Assembly (NCBI GenBank): GCA_017473605.1 | Contig: JAFUKM010000001.1 | Coordinates: forward strand, 111,977 to 175,976 | Length of the DNA: 64,000 nt | From: Clostridia bacterium | Lineage (GTDB): Bacteria > Bacillota > Clostridia > Christensenellales > Borkfalkiaceae | Direction of reading: 5' to 3' | Shown here: in pieces, positions 1-9,374 of the stretch | How the letters are laid out: each line of letters opens with the position of its first letter | Numbering within the stretch: position 1 is the first letter of the stretch | Notes under the pieces: generated by a model | What the model was told of the DNA's origin: nothing | Seen by the model: only the letters and a program-made list of their open reading frames with translations | The model's database searches: none | Program-made: the position numbers and the translations under genes

Positions 1-1629
1 CCCGTATTAACGCTGCGTAGCGTTCCGAAAAAATTGAAAGACAGCGTCGAATATATCGACGGCTTTTCAGGCTTCACCGTCGGGCTTTCCAAAGACGGTG
101 AAACGTTCGTTTGGGGGAGTGTAAAAGACAAGCTGTTAAAAATCAATTATAAAGACGTACCGACAAAAGTAAAAGAGCAAGGAGCGGCGTTTGTGGCGGC
201 GGGGAAAGACCACGTGCTTGCGTTGACAAAATCGGGGGAACTCGTCGGCTGGGGGGATAAAAGCTGCGGACAATACGGATATACCCCTACGCTGAACGCC
301 GTAACGACGCCGACGCAGTTGCAATCGGGGATAAACGTGGAAGAAGTGAAACAGCTTTGTTGCGGTTATCAATCTTCCGCGCTCGTGAAAAAGGACGGGA
401 CGGCGTTCGTATGGGGAAATTTGAACGCTACACACAATTTAAGGGAAGTAGCTGCGCTTTCGGACGTGCAGAAAATTGCTTTTACCAATTCGGCGGCGGT
501 AGCGTTGCTTTCCGACGGGAGCGTTTCTACGGGCGGCTATAAAGCGTTTACGGCGTTCGTAAGCAGTAAAATAGGCGTGGGGAGCGATTTGGCAGAATAT
601 TTAATCGGAAAACGCGCGGTGGAGATTGCCGCGACGAACAAATGTCTTGCCGTATTGTTGGACGACGGAGAATTGCTCGTGTCGGGCGTATTTGAAAACG
701 GAGAAGAAAAATTGCCCGTTTTGCAATCGGGAGAATATTTCACTTCCTTAGACGGTGGTTCTCGACATTTTGTGGGCGTAACGAACCTGCAAAACGCGTA
801 TGGTTGGGGACATAACGCATATAAACAATGTAACGTGTCGGGGGAACGCGCGGTAAAAGCGTTTGCGGGCGCATTGCAAAGCTATTTGGTAGACGAGAGC
901 GGAGCGCTTGTCAAAAGCGTGGGACTCAAAGGCTATATTATGGGTACGGACGGACGGGGAAGAGACGTGTTTGCCCGTATCGTACACGGGGGGAAGATGA
1001 CGTTGACGGTGGGCGCTGTCGCCGTAATTATTTCTACGCTTATCGGCGTTTTGGTGGGGTGCGTATCGGGGTATTTCGGAGGCGCGGTGGACGTCGTACT
1101 GATGCGCGTTACCGAGATATTTTCGTCGATTCCTTTTTTGCCGTTCGCGATGCTGCTTTCTCAAATTATTAAATATTATAACGTTTCGGAAACGATGCGT
1201 ATCTTTATCATTATGCTGATACTCGGCGCGCTTTCTTGGACGGGCTTGGCGCGGATGGTGCGCGGACAGGTACTTGCCGAACGGGAAAAGGAATTCGTAA
1301 CGGCGGCGCGCGCAATCGGGGTGAAAGAACGGACGATTGCTTTCCGACACGTATTGCCGAATATCGTTTCCGTGATTTTGGTGAGTATGACGCTTGATTT
1401 TGCGGGCTGTCTTTTGACGGAGTCGTCGTTGTCTTATTTGGGGTTCGGCGTACAGCAACCGCAACCTACGTGGGGGAATATGCTCAACGGGAGCAACAGC
1501 AGTATCGTAATACAAAATTATTGGTGGCAATGGCTTTTCCCCGCATTGTTTTTGTCGCTCGCCGTCATTTGTATCAACGTAGTGGGCGACGCCCTGCGCG
1601 ACGCGCTCGACCCCAAAGGCGAAAGGTAG
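1..1629 (+). CDS. OppC/DppC-type ABC permease with inserted RCC1-like propeller (5' partial)
   Basis: The frame is open to base 1, so the true start, and presumably the first membrane helix, lie outside the window. The first ~310 visible residues hold seven RCC1-like blades (repeated patterns such as ALTKSGELVGWGDKSCGQYG, SALVKKDGTAFVWGN, VALLSDGSVSTGG). The rest is a normal oligopeptide/dipeptide permease: the GTDGRGRDVFARI entry motif near base 945, about five hydrophobic helices and the EAA-loop region with GVKERTIAFRHVLPN. In this family the segment before GTDxxGRD is extracytoplasmic, so the propeller should face outside, near where the binding protein docks. The oppD and oppF homologs follow directly. 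The fusion is seen in one uninterrupted frame; its role is inference. Confidence 0.9.
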   Translation, partial: PVLTLRSVPKKLKDSVEYIDGFSGFTVGLSKDGETFVWGSVKDKLLKINYKDVPTKVKEQGAAFVAAGKDHVLALTKSGELVGWGDKSCGQYGYTPTLNAVTTPTQLQSGINVEEVKQLCCGYQSSALVKKDGTAFVWGNLNATHNLREVAALSDVQKIAFTNSAAVALLSDGSVSTGGYKAFTAFVSSKIGVGSDLAEYLIGKRAVEIAATNKCLAVLLDDGELLVSGVFENGEEKLPVLQSGEYFTSLDGGSRHFVGVTNLQNAYGWGHNAYKQCNVSGERAVKAFAGALQSYLVDESGALVKSVGLKGYIMGTDGRGRDVFARIVHGGKMTLTVGAVAVIISTLIGVLVGCVSGYFGGAVDVVLMRVTEIFSSIPFLPFAMLLSQIIKYYNVSETMRIFIIMLILGALSWTGLARMVRGQVLAEREKEFVTAARAIGVKERTIAFRHVLPNIVSVILVSMTLDFAGCLLTESSLSYLGFGVQQPQPTWGNMLNGSNSSIVIQNYWWQWLFPALFLSLAVICINVVGDALRDALDPKGER

Positions 1630-1666
1630 GGGGCAAGTACGAGTTGAGCAAAAAAACGGAGGGAGT

Positions 1667-2692
1667 ATGTCTTTATTGGAAATAGAGAATTTGCGCGTGC
1701 GTTTCCGCACGCGCAAAGGGGAAGTAACGGCGGTACGCGGCGTTACTTTTTCCCTAAACGAAGGAAAAACGCTGGCGCTTGTAGGAGAGAGCGGCTCGGG
1801 GAAAAGCGTTACGGCGATGAGCGTTTTACGGTTGCTCGATGAAAACGGATATATAGCAGACGGAAAAATTATCTTTGAAAACGAAACGGGAGAACGGGTG
1901 GATTTGGCGGCTTTGCCGCAAGAGAAAATGTACGGAATACGCGGCAATAAAATTTCCGTTATCTTCCAAGAACCGATGACGGCGCTCAATCCCGTTTTTA
2001 CAGTAAAACGGCAGTTATCCGAGCCGTTTAGGATTCATCGGAAAATGTCGAAAAAGGAAGCGGCGTCATCGGCGGGAAAAATGCTGGAAGCAGTGCGTAT
2101 TCCCAATCCGAAAAGAGTGCTTAAAAGCTATGCCCATCAATTATCGGGCGGTATGCGGCAACGGGTGATGATAGCGATGGCGCTTGCCTGCCAACCCAAG
2201 CTGTTGATAGCGGACGAACCGACGACGGCGCTCGACGTAACGATTCAGGCGCAAATTTTGGAGTTAATGCGCGATTTGCAAAAAGAAAGCGGCGCGGCGA
2301 TACTCTTTATCACGCACGATTTGGGCGTGGTCAACGAAATGGCGGACGAAGTGGCTGTGATGTATTGCGGAGAAATCGTCGAACAGGCGGAAAAGAAACG
2401 TATTTTCAGCGGGAAATATTCGCACCCGTATACCGAAGGCTTGCTGTTGTCCTTACCGTCCACGCATAAAAAAGGGGAACGGTTGGAGCAAATTCCCGGT
2501 AGCGTACCCGCACCGCAGGAACTTCCCAAGGGCTGTAAATTCGCGCCAAGGTGTCCGTACCGTACGGAAAAGTGTATCGCGGAAGAACCGCCCCTTTTTT
2601 CCGTGAAAGGCACGTCGCAAAAAATCCGTTGCTTTTATCCCGACAAGGAGGAACGAAAGGGTGCAGACCACGCAAAGATTATTGTTCGTTGA
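1667..2692 (+). CDS. oppD: Oligopeptide/dipeptide ABC transporter ATPase, OppD/DppD family
   Basis: Cytoplasmic ATPase subunit that powers peptide import. Walker A GESGSGKS is at residues 40-47, the LSGGM signature at 159-163 and Walker B LLIADEP at 179-185, followed by an ITHDLG H-loop. The C-terminal extension with the [14 protein letters not shown] cysteines is typical of OppD/DppD. Its 341 residues match the family. It starts 37 bp after the permease behind GGAGGGAGT, and its 3' end overlaps the oppF start by 32 bp, which suggests translational coupling. Opp versus Dpp (or nickel) specificity cannot be read from the ATPase. Confidence 0.95.
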   Translation: MSLLEIENLRVRFRTRKGEVTAVRGVTFSLNEGKTLALVGESGSGKSVTAMSVLRLLDENGYIADGKIIFENETGERVDLAALPQEKMYGIRGNKISVIFQEPMTALNPVFTVKRQLSEPFRIHRKMSKKEAASSAGKMLEAVRIPNPKRVLKSYAHQLSGGMRQRVMIAMALACQPKLLIADEPTTALDVTIQAQILELMRDLQKESGAAILFITHDLGVVNEMADEVAVMYCGEIVEQAEKKRIFSGKYSHPYTEGLLLSLPSTHKKGERLEQIPGSVPAPQELPKGCKFAPRCPYRTEKCIAEEPPLFSVKGTSQKIRCFYPDKEERKGADHAKIIVR

Positions 2693-3698
2693 GAACTTGA
2701 AAAAATATTATCCTTTGCCGAAAAAACGCGTGTTTTCCCGCGAAAAGCGTTTTTTGCGCGCGAACGACGGAATTACGCTTGATATCCGTCGCGGCGAAAC
2801 GTTCGGTTTGGTGGGGGAGAGCGGTTCGGGTAAATCCACGTTCGGACGGGCGATTTTGCAATTAGACCCCCCTACGCATGGAAACGTACGGTATTACGGC
2901 GGGGACGGAACGGAGCGGGAGCTTACCACGTGTAAAGAAAGGGAGATGCGCGCGCTAAGACAGAAATTGCAAATCATCTTCCAAGACCCCTATTCTTCGC
3001 TTAATCCCCGTATGACGGTGGGGAATATTATCGGCGAAGGGGTGTGGACGCACGGTATATATTCTCGCGGTAGTAATGCGTTAAACGAGTATGTTTTGGG
3101 GGTTATGGACGCTTGCGGATTGCAAAAACACCACTTAAACCGCTACCCGCACGAGTTTTCGGGGGGACAGCGGCAAAGAATTTGTATTGCAAGGGCGCTT
3201 GCGCTCAATCCCGAATTCGTGGTTTGCGACGAGTGCGTTTCCGCGCTCGACGTGTCCGTACAAGCGCAAATCTTGAATTTATTGGCGGAGCTAAAAGAAA
3301 AGCGTTCGTTAACCTATTTGTTTATTTCGCACGATTTATCTGTGGTTCGCCACGTTTCGGATAGAATTGCGGTGATGTATTTGGGACGGATTGTGGAAAC
3401 GGGGGAAACGGAACAGGTATTTAACAATCCGAAACATCCTTATACGATTGCTTTGATGAGCGCAATTCCGTCGATTGGGAAACAAGGCGGAAAAAGGATA
3501 CTTTTAGACGGGCAGCTACCAAGCGCGGTATCGCCTCCAACGGGTTGCCCTTTCCATACCCGATGTTTTATGGCGCGGGATATTTGCGTTCATAAAGGCG
3601 TAACGTTGCAAGAAGTGGGAGAAGGGCATTTCGCATCTTGTCATTTTGCGGAAACTTCGGTAAAAGAAAAACGCGCGAAAGCGTTTGAAAACGAATAA
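2661..3698 (+). CDS. oppF: Oligopeptide/dipeptide ABC transporter ATPase, OppF/DppF family
   Basis: Second ATPase of the importer. The GTG start at 2661 is chosen because AAGGAGG lies 9 nt upstream, inside the end of oppD. Walker [10 protein letters not shown] is at about residues 52-60, then the FSGGQRQR signature, the CDECVSALD Walker B region and an ISHDLSV H-loop. A C-terminal CPFHTRCFMARDIC cysteine pattern matches the family. It closes the operon and is followed by a hairpin terminator at 3707-3730. The 345-residue length is normal. Confidence 0.95.
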   Translation: MQTTQRLLFVENLKKYYPLPKKRVFSREKRFLRANDGITLDIRRGETFGLVGESGSGKSTFGRAILQLDPPTHGNVRYYGGDGTERELTTCKEREMRALRQKLQIIFQDPYSSLNPRMTVGNIIGEGVWTHGIYSRGSNALNEYVLGVMDACGLQKHHLNRYPHEFSGGQRQRICIARALALNPEFVVCDECVSALDVSVQAQILNLLAELKEKRSLTYLFISHDLSVVRHVSDRIAVMYLGRIVETGETEQVFNNPKHPYTIALMSAIPSIGKQGGKRILLDGQLPSAVSPPTGCPFHTRCFMARDICVHKGVTLQEVGEGHFASCHFAETSVKEKRAKAFENE

Positions 3699-3706
3699 AG
3701 GAGAGA

Positions 3707-3730
3707 ACGGGGAAGCTGCGGCTTTCCCGT
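3707..3730 (+). terminator. Hairpin terminator of the opp operon
   Basis: A 10-bp stem (ACGGGGAAGC paired with GCTTTCCCGT, one G-U) with a TGCG loop, followed by TTTTGG, directly after the oppF stop codon. The U tract is short, so termination may be partial. Confidence 0.7.
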
Positions 3731-3806
3731 TTTGGCGAAAATAAGTGAAAACAACGGGGAATTTGTGAAAATGGGAAAAGAAAATATAAATATTTTTCTT
3801 TTCGTG

Positions 3807-3836
3807 TTGACAAATACAGGAGAAATGTATTATAAT
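3807..3836 (+). promoter_or_regulatory. Sigma-A promoter of the CNNM/CorC gene
   Basis: TTGACA at 3807-3812 and TATAAT at 3831-3836 with an 18-bp spacer. Transcription would start near 3843, leaving a ~48-nt leader that contains GGAGG at 3873-3877. Confidence 0.8.
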
Positions 3837-3890
3837 ATTGTAAGGCTATAAGCCGTAGAATTTTTTTGTTTTGGAGGATAGTATACTATT

Positions 3891-5165
3891 ATGGACCCCT
3901 TGCCCCTATCTATCATTATCGTAGTGCTCGTTTTGTTGTCCGGTTTCTTTTCGGGAACGGAAACGGCGTATTCGTGCGCGAATAAAATCAAACTGAAAAG
4001 TATGATTACGCTTGGCAAAAAGAACGCCCAAGCCGTGTATCGATTTGCCGATGAGAAATACGATAAGCTGGTAACGGCAATTTTGGTTGGCAACAATATC
4101 GTTAACCTTTCCGCGTCTGCGCTGGGTACGATTTTGTTTGCTCATTTGATACAAAACAACCCTGATTTATCGGCTACGGTATCAACGATTGTTTTAACGG
4201 TGGTCGTTTTGCTGTTCGGGGAAATTACGCCCAAATATTTGGCGAGCGTATATCCCGAAAAATTCTGTTTTGTCTTTTATCCGTTTATGCAGTTTTTCTA
4301 TTGGATTCTCTTGCCCCTTTGCAAGATTTTCGACGGATTCAAATGGCTGCTTGCAAAAACGTTTAAGTTGAAAAAAGACGAATCGATAACCGACGAAGAA
4401 TTGATGTCGCTCGTAGACGAAGCGGAAGAGAGCGGTACGCTCAAAGAGGATGAATCGGAGCTTCTCCGTTCCGCGCTCGAATTCGACGATTTGAAAGTGG
4501 AAGACATACTCGTGCCACGCGTGGACGTCGTAGCGGTGGAAGAAGATTCGACGATGGAAGAGGTGTTGGCGTTGTTTGAAAAGACGGGCTATTCCCGTTT
4601 ACCCGTGTATCAAGACACGATAGACAACGTCATCGGCGTTATTCACGAGCGCGATTTCTTCAAGGCGTATATCCACGGCGCAAAGCAAATCGACAGGCTT
4701 GTGCAAGATATCGAATTTACCACCGAATACACCCGTATTTCCACGCTACTTAAACAGCTGCAAAAGAAAAAGGTGCATATGGCGGCGGTTTCGGACGAAT
4801 ACGGCGGTTTGGTGGGTATCGTAACGCTCGAAGATATATTGGAAGAGCTCGTGGGTGAAATTTGGGACGAACACGACGAACAGGAAGTGCTGTTCGGGAA
4901 TATTTCCGAAACGGAATATTGGGTGGACGGCAAGTGCGAACTGAACGAATTTTTCGAACTGTTCGATATGGAAGACGAAGACGAAAAATACGAATCGAAT
5001 ACGGTTGGCGGTTGGGTAACCGAGTGCTACGGTGGGATTCCGCCTATCGGAGAAATTTTGCGCGTGGGCGCTTTGGAAATCAAAGTGGTAAAAGCAACCA
5101 AACAAAAAATACTCAAAATCCGCGCAAAGCTTTCGGAAACGGAAGAGAACGAAGTGGAAGATTGA
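3891..5165 (+). CDS. CNNM/HlyC-CorC family membrane transporter with CBS pair
   Basis: Integral membrane protein of the CNNM (DUF21) family, linked to Mg2+/Co2+ or Na+ transport. The order is an N-terminal membrane domain with about four helices (residues ~5-150, including GFFSGTETAYSCAN and FGEITPKYLA), an acidic linker, a CBS pair (~205-325, MEEVLALFEKTGYSRLPVY and IVTLEDILEELVGEIWDEHD) and a C-terminal CorC_HlyC domain (~340-415). Its 424 residues are typical. It has its own promoter, and the metallopeptidase gene follows after 38 bp. The old hemolysin label is not informative; the transported ion cannot be determined here. Confidence 0.92.
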   Translation: MDPLPLSIIIVVLVLLSGFFSGTETAYSCANKIKLKSMITLGKKNAQAVYRFADEKYDKLVTAILVGNNIVNLSASALGTILFAHLIQNNPDLSATVSTIVLTVVVLLFGEITPKYLASVYPEKFCFVFYPFMQFFYWILLPLCKIFDGFKWLLAKTFKLKKDESITDEELMSLVDEAEESGTLKEDESELLRSALEFDDLKVEDILVPRVDVVAVEEDSTMEEVLALFEKTGYSRLPVYQDTIDNVIGVIHERDFFKAYIHGAKQIDRLVQDIEFTTEYTRISTLLKQLQKKKVHMAAVSDEYGGLVGIVTLEDILEELVGEIWDEHDEQEVLFGNISETEYWVDGKCELNEFFELFDMEDEDEKYESNTVGGWVTECYGGIPPIGEILRVGALEIKVVKATKQKILKIRAKLSETEENEVED

Positions 5166-5203
5166 CGGCTTGACGATAGAAAAGACGGAAAGGAAAGAAC
5201 GGT

Positions 5204-5860
5204 ATGATAACGCCCGATAAAATCGTTTACAGCAACCGAAAAAGTTTGGCGGTGTGCGTCGACCATTTTGGGAAAGTAACGGTGCGCGCGCCGAGAAAAA
5301 CGGGCGAGAAACATATTTTTGCGTTTTTGACGGAAAAGGAAGATTGGATACGCAAAAAACAAGCGCAATACGCTGCCGTTTCCGTGGCGTTACCGACGGA
5401 AACGCTAGACGGCTATACGTTTTTATTGCTCGGCAATCCTTGTACGGTTCGTTTATACGACGGCAAAAAAATCGCCTTTCAAAACGGCGAAGTGTTTTTA
5501 CCGAAAGAAAACGCGCGTAAGCGACTTGTAAAATGGTTGAAAGAGAACGCAAAACGTATCTTTACCGCGGTAACGGCGCAAAAAGCGGCGGAAATGGGCG
5601 TTACGTACAAAAGCGTAAGCATATCCGGCGCAAAAACACGCTGGGGGACTTGCTCGGCGGATAATAAAATCCGCTACACCTTTCGGCTTTTGTATACGTC
5701 CAAAGACTTGATAGAATACGTGGTGGTGCACGAATTGGCGCACGTGCGTCATAAAGACCACTCCAAGGCGTTTTGGCAGGAAGTGGAAAGATACGTGCCC
5801 GATTGGAAATCGCGGCGCAAGCGACTGAAAGAGCGCGGCGCGCTTATGGAAATTTTTTAG
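5204..5860 (+). CDS. YgjP-like zinc metallopeptidase-fold protein (DUF45)
   Basis: A 218-residue cytoplasmic protein of the YgjP/SprT-like group. The zinc motif HELAH is at residues 176-180, followed by H186 in HSKAFW, the expected HExxH plus third-ligand layout. RWGTCS in the middle and the beta-rich N-terminal half also match the family. No signal peptide or membrane segment is seen. It lies between the CNNM gene and a lipoprotein gene, probably in one transcript, with only 12 bp to the next start. The substrate is unknown; some family members are proposed UTP pyrophosphatases rather than proteases. Confidence 0.88.
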   Translation: MITPDKIVYSNRKSLAVCVDHFGKVTVRAPRKTGEKHIFAFLTEKEDWIRKKQAQYAAVSVALPTETLDGYTFLLLGNPCTVRLYDGKKIAFQNGEVFLPKENARKRLVKWLKENAKRIFTAVTAQKAAEMGVTYKSVSISGAKTRWGTCSADNKIRYTFRLLYTSKDLIEYVVVHELAHVRHKDHSKAFWQEVERYVPDWKSRRKRLKERGALMEIF

Positions 5861-5872
5861 GAGATAAAGACT

Positions 5873-7402
5873 GTGAGAAAAACCGTACGAAAAATATGCT
5901 GCATACTGACGGCGTTTACGCTGCTCGGTTTAACGGCGTGTACCGATTTAACGGTGGGCGGCGGTTTTTCGAGCGGTAATCAAATTGCGAACGGGACTAC
6001 GGGCGGAAGTTCGGACGGGAACGCAACGTTAACGCCGCTTCCCGAAATCCCCGAAGCGCCCGAAGAAGAGAATATCGTATTGCCCGAAACGCTTGATTTT
6101 ACACCGCGCGAAGTTACTTCCCAGTACGGTTATCGGTATTTTGCAGGGCTTCAAGACGGCGAAAAATTTTGCCGTTTTTACATAGATTTGTATAACGCCT
6201 GTTGCGGTCTGTCTACGGAGAAAGACGTATTGCCGATAAAACAAACGGTACAAGATAAAGATAAAAATCAATACGAAGTGGAATTATATATTGTCAAAAC
6301 GCTGGCTTACGGAAAGTACGGCTTGACGGACAATGAAGCGGTGGCGGTTTGGAAAACGTTTCGCGCGGAGTATCCCGAATTTTATTGGATAGACAACGAA
6401 GTCACGTATGACAATCAAGTAAATTATACGTTGAATTTACAAATTTTCGAGGAATATGCCACGGGCGCAAGACGCGCAGCAATAAAGACGGCGCTGGAAG
6501 CGAAGGCGAACGGGTGTCTGGATTATTTATCGGAGAATATGACGGCGACGGAAATGGCGCTTACGATATACGATTACGTAATTACGTCTTTGCAGTACGC
6601 CTATAAAGATGACGGAGAAACGCCCGAAGACGCTATTTGGGCGCACAATGTCGTGGGTATGGCGGAGAGCGGCGAAGGCGTATGTGAAACGTACGCAAAG
6701 TCGTTTGAATATCTTTGTTCGCTTATCGGCATAGACTCTCTTACCGTAGGCGGCAAAGCGGAACAAACGGGCGTAAAAAATATTCCCGAAGACGCGGAAA
6801 AGGCGGCGGCGTACGGACACGCGTGGAACGTGGTAAAAATCGACGGCGTTTGGTATAACGTAGACGCTACGTGGGGCGACCAATCGACGCTGTATCGGGA
6901 GTGGTTCGGCAAAGGCGCTACCGAGTTTGCAACGACGCACGTTGCGGATACGTCCACTGATTTAAGTAGCATTTGGCAGTATCCGTTGCCCACGCTTTCG
7001 GAAAAAACACTCTCGCCTGTGCGTATGAGCGAATCGGACGGCGAAGAAAAAATGTACGGCTGTATCGATTACGCATTTGCGGATATCACGAACGAGCAGG
7101 GGGAATATACGATTACGCTACACCCCGATACGAGCGTTACGGAAGATAGAGAAACAAAAATTTATCTTTCGAAAGTATCGTTTGAAACGGGCGTATTGCC
7201 CAAGGCTGCGCTGATAAAATTCGTGGGCGATTATGAAAATTTGAGACCGTTGGATATGCATACGGAAAACGCCGTTACGCTGTGGAGCGATATTCGTTTG
7301 CAGGATATTGCTTGGACGTGTCCGTCGATAGATAAAAACGGGTACGCCATAACAGGGAACTCCCGTTCTTCTTATAACAAAATAAAATGTGTTAACTTTT
7401 AA
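5873..7402 (+). CDS. Lipoprotein with transglutaminase-like domain
   Basis: GTG start with AGGAG overlapping the previous stop codon. Residues 1-23 form a lipoprotein signal ending in the lipobox LTAC, followed by a Gly/Ser-rich linker, so the protein should be membrane-anchored on the outside. The central domain carries a transglutaminase-like triad: C271 in GVCETYAKSF, H316 in GHAWNVV and D331 in NVDATWGD. Family members act as cysteine proteases or transglutaminases on cell-wall or surface proteins; the target here is unknown. The last ~150 residues have no feature I recognise. Confidence 0.88.
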   Translation: MRKTVRKICCILTAFTLLGLTACTDLTVGGGFSSGNQIANGTTGGSSDGNATLTPLPEIPEAPEEENIVLPETLDFTPREVTSQYGYRYFAGLQDGEKFCRFYIDLYNACCGLSTEKDVLPIKQTVQDKDKNQYEVELYIVKTLAYGKYGLTDNEAVAVWKTFRAEYPEFYWIDNEVTYDNQVNYTLNLQIFEEYATGARRAAIKTALEAKANGCLDYLSENMTATEMALTIYDYVITSLQYAYKDDGETPEDAIWAHNVVGMAESGEGVCETYAKSFEYLCSLIGIDSLTVGGKAEQTGVKNIPEDAEKAAAYGHAWNVVKIDGVWYNVDATWGDQSTLYREWFGKGATEFATTHVADTSTDLSSIWQYPLPTLSEKTLSPVRMSESDGEEKMYGCIDYAFADITNEQGEYTITLHPDTSVTEDRETKIYLSKVSFETGVLPKAALIKFVGDYENLRPLDMHTENAVTLWSDIRLQDIAWTCPSIDKNGYAITGNSRSSYNKIKCVNF

Positions 7403-7475
7403 TCGTTTACGCGTTTAACAAAACGAGTTTTGCGGTATATTTATATTGGAAAAAGTTGTAAGGAAATACTAAAGT

Positions 7476-8195
7476 ATGTTGGAGCTTAAAAACGTAAGCT
7501 ATGCCGTCGAAGAAGACGGCAAAGAAAAATATATTATCAAAGACGTATCTTTGACCTTGGACGAGCGTTTCGTGGCGTTCACGGGTCCCAACGGCGGTGG
7601 CAAATCGACGCTTGCCAAGCTGATTGCGGGGATACTCACGCCCACGTCGGGCAGTATTTATTTGGACGGAGAAGATATCACCTCGCTTTCGATTACCGAG
7701 CGGGCGAATAAGGGGATATCGTACGCCTTTCAACAGCCCGTGCGGTTCAAAGGTATGACGGTACGCGATTTAATCAATATTGCGGCGGGTAAGAATTTGA
7801 AAATGGCGGATGCGTGCAGTTATCTTTCCGAAGTGGGTATGTGCGCGAGAGATTATATCGATAGAGAAGTAAACGCGTCCCTTTCGGGGGGGGAATTGAA
7901 GCGTATCGAAATAGCCACGATTTTGGCGCGCAGTACCAAACTTTCGGTGTTTGACGAACCGGAAGCGGGTATCGATTTGTGGAGCTTTGGAAATCTTATC
8001 AAAGTCTTTGAAAAGATGCACGAAAAGACGCAAGGGAACATTTTAATTATTTCCCACCAAGAACGCATTTTGAATATTGCGGACAAGGTGGTGGTCATTG
8101 CGGACGGGCAAGTGCGCGAGCAAGGCAAAAAAGACGACGTATTGCCCAAGCTTTTGGGTACGGAAGCGTGCCGCGTTTTAACGGATAAAATGTAA
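7476..8195 (+). CDS. sufC: Fe-S cluster assembly ATPase SufC (SmsC-like)
   Basis: ATPase that partners the SufB scaffold in Fe-S cluster assembly. Walker A GPNGGGKST begins near residue 37, then the LSGGELKRIE signature characteristic of SufC and Walker B SVFDEPEAGID, with an H-loop in IISHQERI. The length is 239 residues. The SufB-type gene starts 11 bp downstream. No sufD, sufS, sufU or sufE is adjacent, which matches the two-gene SMS (SUF-like minimal) arrangement described in anaerobes. Confidence 0.93.
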   Translation: MLELKNVSYAVEEDGKEKYIIKDVSLTLDERFVAFTGPNGGGKSTLAKLIAGILTPTSGSIYLDGEDITSLSITERANKGISYAFQQPVRFKGMTVRDLINIAAGKNLKMADACSYLSEVGMCARDYIDREVNASLSGGELKRIEIATILARSTKLSVFDEPEAGIDLWSFGNLIKVFEKMHEKTQGNILIISHQERILNIADKVVVIADGQVREQGKKDDVLPKLLGTEACRVLTDKM

Positions 8196-8206
8196 AGGAG
8201 TGGGGT

Positions 8207-9133
8207 ATGGACGCAATCGAGAAAGATTTACTTATGCAAATAGCCGATTTGCACGGCGTACCCGACGGCGCGTACAATATCCGTAAAAACGGGGAATTGG
8301 AGAGCCGTAATACGACGGCGAACATCGACGTCGTTACCAAGACGGACGGCAAATCGGGGATTGATATTTTTATCAAACCGGGTACGAAAAAGGAAAGTAT
8401 GCATATTCCCGTCATCATCAGCAAGGCGGGCTTGCAAGAAGTTGTTTATAACGATTTTTATATCGGCGAAGACGCGGACGTGGTTATCGTGGCGGGTTGC
8501 GGCATTCATAATTGCGGCGGCGTGGATATGGATTCTCGGCACGACGGCGTACACACCTTTTACGTAGGGAAAAACGCGAAAGTCAAGTACGTGGAAAAAC
8601 ATTACGGTTCGGGCGACGGCGAAGGTAAAAACATTATGAATCCCGAAACGGTGGTGCATTTGGAAGAAAATGCGTATATGGAAATGCAAACGACGCAAAT
8701 TAAGGGCGTGGATTCGACGAAGCGTATCACGCGCGCGGATATGAAATCGGGCGCAAGCTTTATAGTAAAAGAAAAATTATACACGCACGGCAATCAAACG
8801 GCGGATACCGATTTCGTGATTGATATGAACGGCGAAAACTGCCGAGCGGACGTCGTTTCCCGTTCGGTGGCGGCGGATAAATCGGTGCAGCGTTTCGTGT
8901 CGACGATGAACGGCAATGCGCCTTGCTACGGGCATACCGAGTGCGACGCTATTATTATGGACGGCGCGTCCGTAACCGCTGCGCCCTGTCTTTCGGCGAA
9001 CGATATCGACGCGGAGCTGGTACACGAAGCGGCTATTGGAAAGATTGCAGGCGAGCAGCTGATTAAATTGATGACGTTGGGGCTTTCGGAGAAGGAAGCG
9101 GAAGAGCAAATTATCAAAGGCTTCTTACATTAA
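8207..9133 (+). CDS. sufB: SufB/SufD-family Fe-S scaffold, short (SmsB-like)
   Basis: Partner of SufC. At 308 residues it lacks the N-terminal extension of a full SufB (~465 residues) and corresponds to the beta-helix core. Recognisable parts are the GCGIHNCGGVDMDSRHDG segment, the central beta-helix (SRSVAADKSVQRFV) and the C-terminal HEAAIGKI with a conserved Glu/His, ending in LGLSEKEAEEQIIKGFL. Cysteines in GCGIHNCGG, APCYGHTEC and AAPCLS could ligate a cluster. AAGGAG lies just upstream of the ATG. With only one scaffold gene, it may form a homodimer with SufC. Confidence 0.9.
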   Translation: MDAIEKDLLMQIADLHGVPDGAYNIRKNGELESRNTTANIDVVTKTDGKSGIDIFIKPGTKKESMHIPVIISKAGLQEVVYNDFYIGEDADVVIVAGCGIHNCGGVDMDSRHDGVHTFYVGKNAKVKYVEKHYGSGDGEGKNIMNPETVVHLEENAYMEMQTTQIKGVDSTKRITRADMKSGASFIVKEKLYTHGNQTADTDFVIDMNGENCRADVVSRSVAADKSVQRFVSTMNGNAPCYGHTECDAIIMDGASVTAAPCLSANDIDAELVHEAAIGKIAGEQLIKLMTLGLSEKEAEEQIIKGFLH

Positions 9134-9374
9134 GCGGAGAAACTCCGCTCCCAAACGTTCTCTTCTTCGATATCGCTTTAATGTAACGGTATCTCGATAC
9201 GGGGCAAGGGACGACGTTCCTTGCGGATTGTAAAGGCTTTGCCTTTACGACGCTTTGGCAAGAGCCGCCGTTAGGCGGAAGATAGCCCCATACAAGCAAC
9301 CATAGGTTGCGTTATAACGCCCCAAGGCGGAAGAGAATATAACACAGAAAATAATAAAGGTAGGTTGATATATA
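9134..9374. repeat. Intergenic mosaic of short hairpins
   Basis: This 241-bp gap has no gene but is full of short inverted repeats, several with three-base loops: GCGGAG-AAA-CTCCGC right after sufB, GTAAAGGC-TTT-GCCTTTAC, CCGCC-GTTA-GGCGG and GCAACC-ATA-GGTTGC (9296-9310). The last, with about 45 bp of similar context including GCCCCA, recurs at 15553-15567. A ribosome-site-like AAAGGTAGG lies before 9375. The first hairpin may serve as the sufB terminator. Confidence 0.6.

Noticed and set aside
748-1989. 413-codon minus-strand ORF opposite the permease
   Set aside because: Lies antisense to a clear permease and oppD; composition rich in Arg/His/Pro with no domain, a product of codon bias.
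4746-5552. 268-codon minus-strand ORF
   Set aside because: Antisense to the CNNM and YgjP-like genes, no motif, Phe/Arg-rich as expected of a shadow frame.
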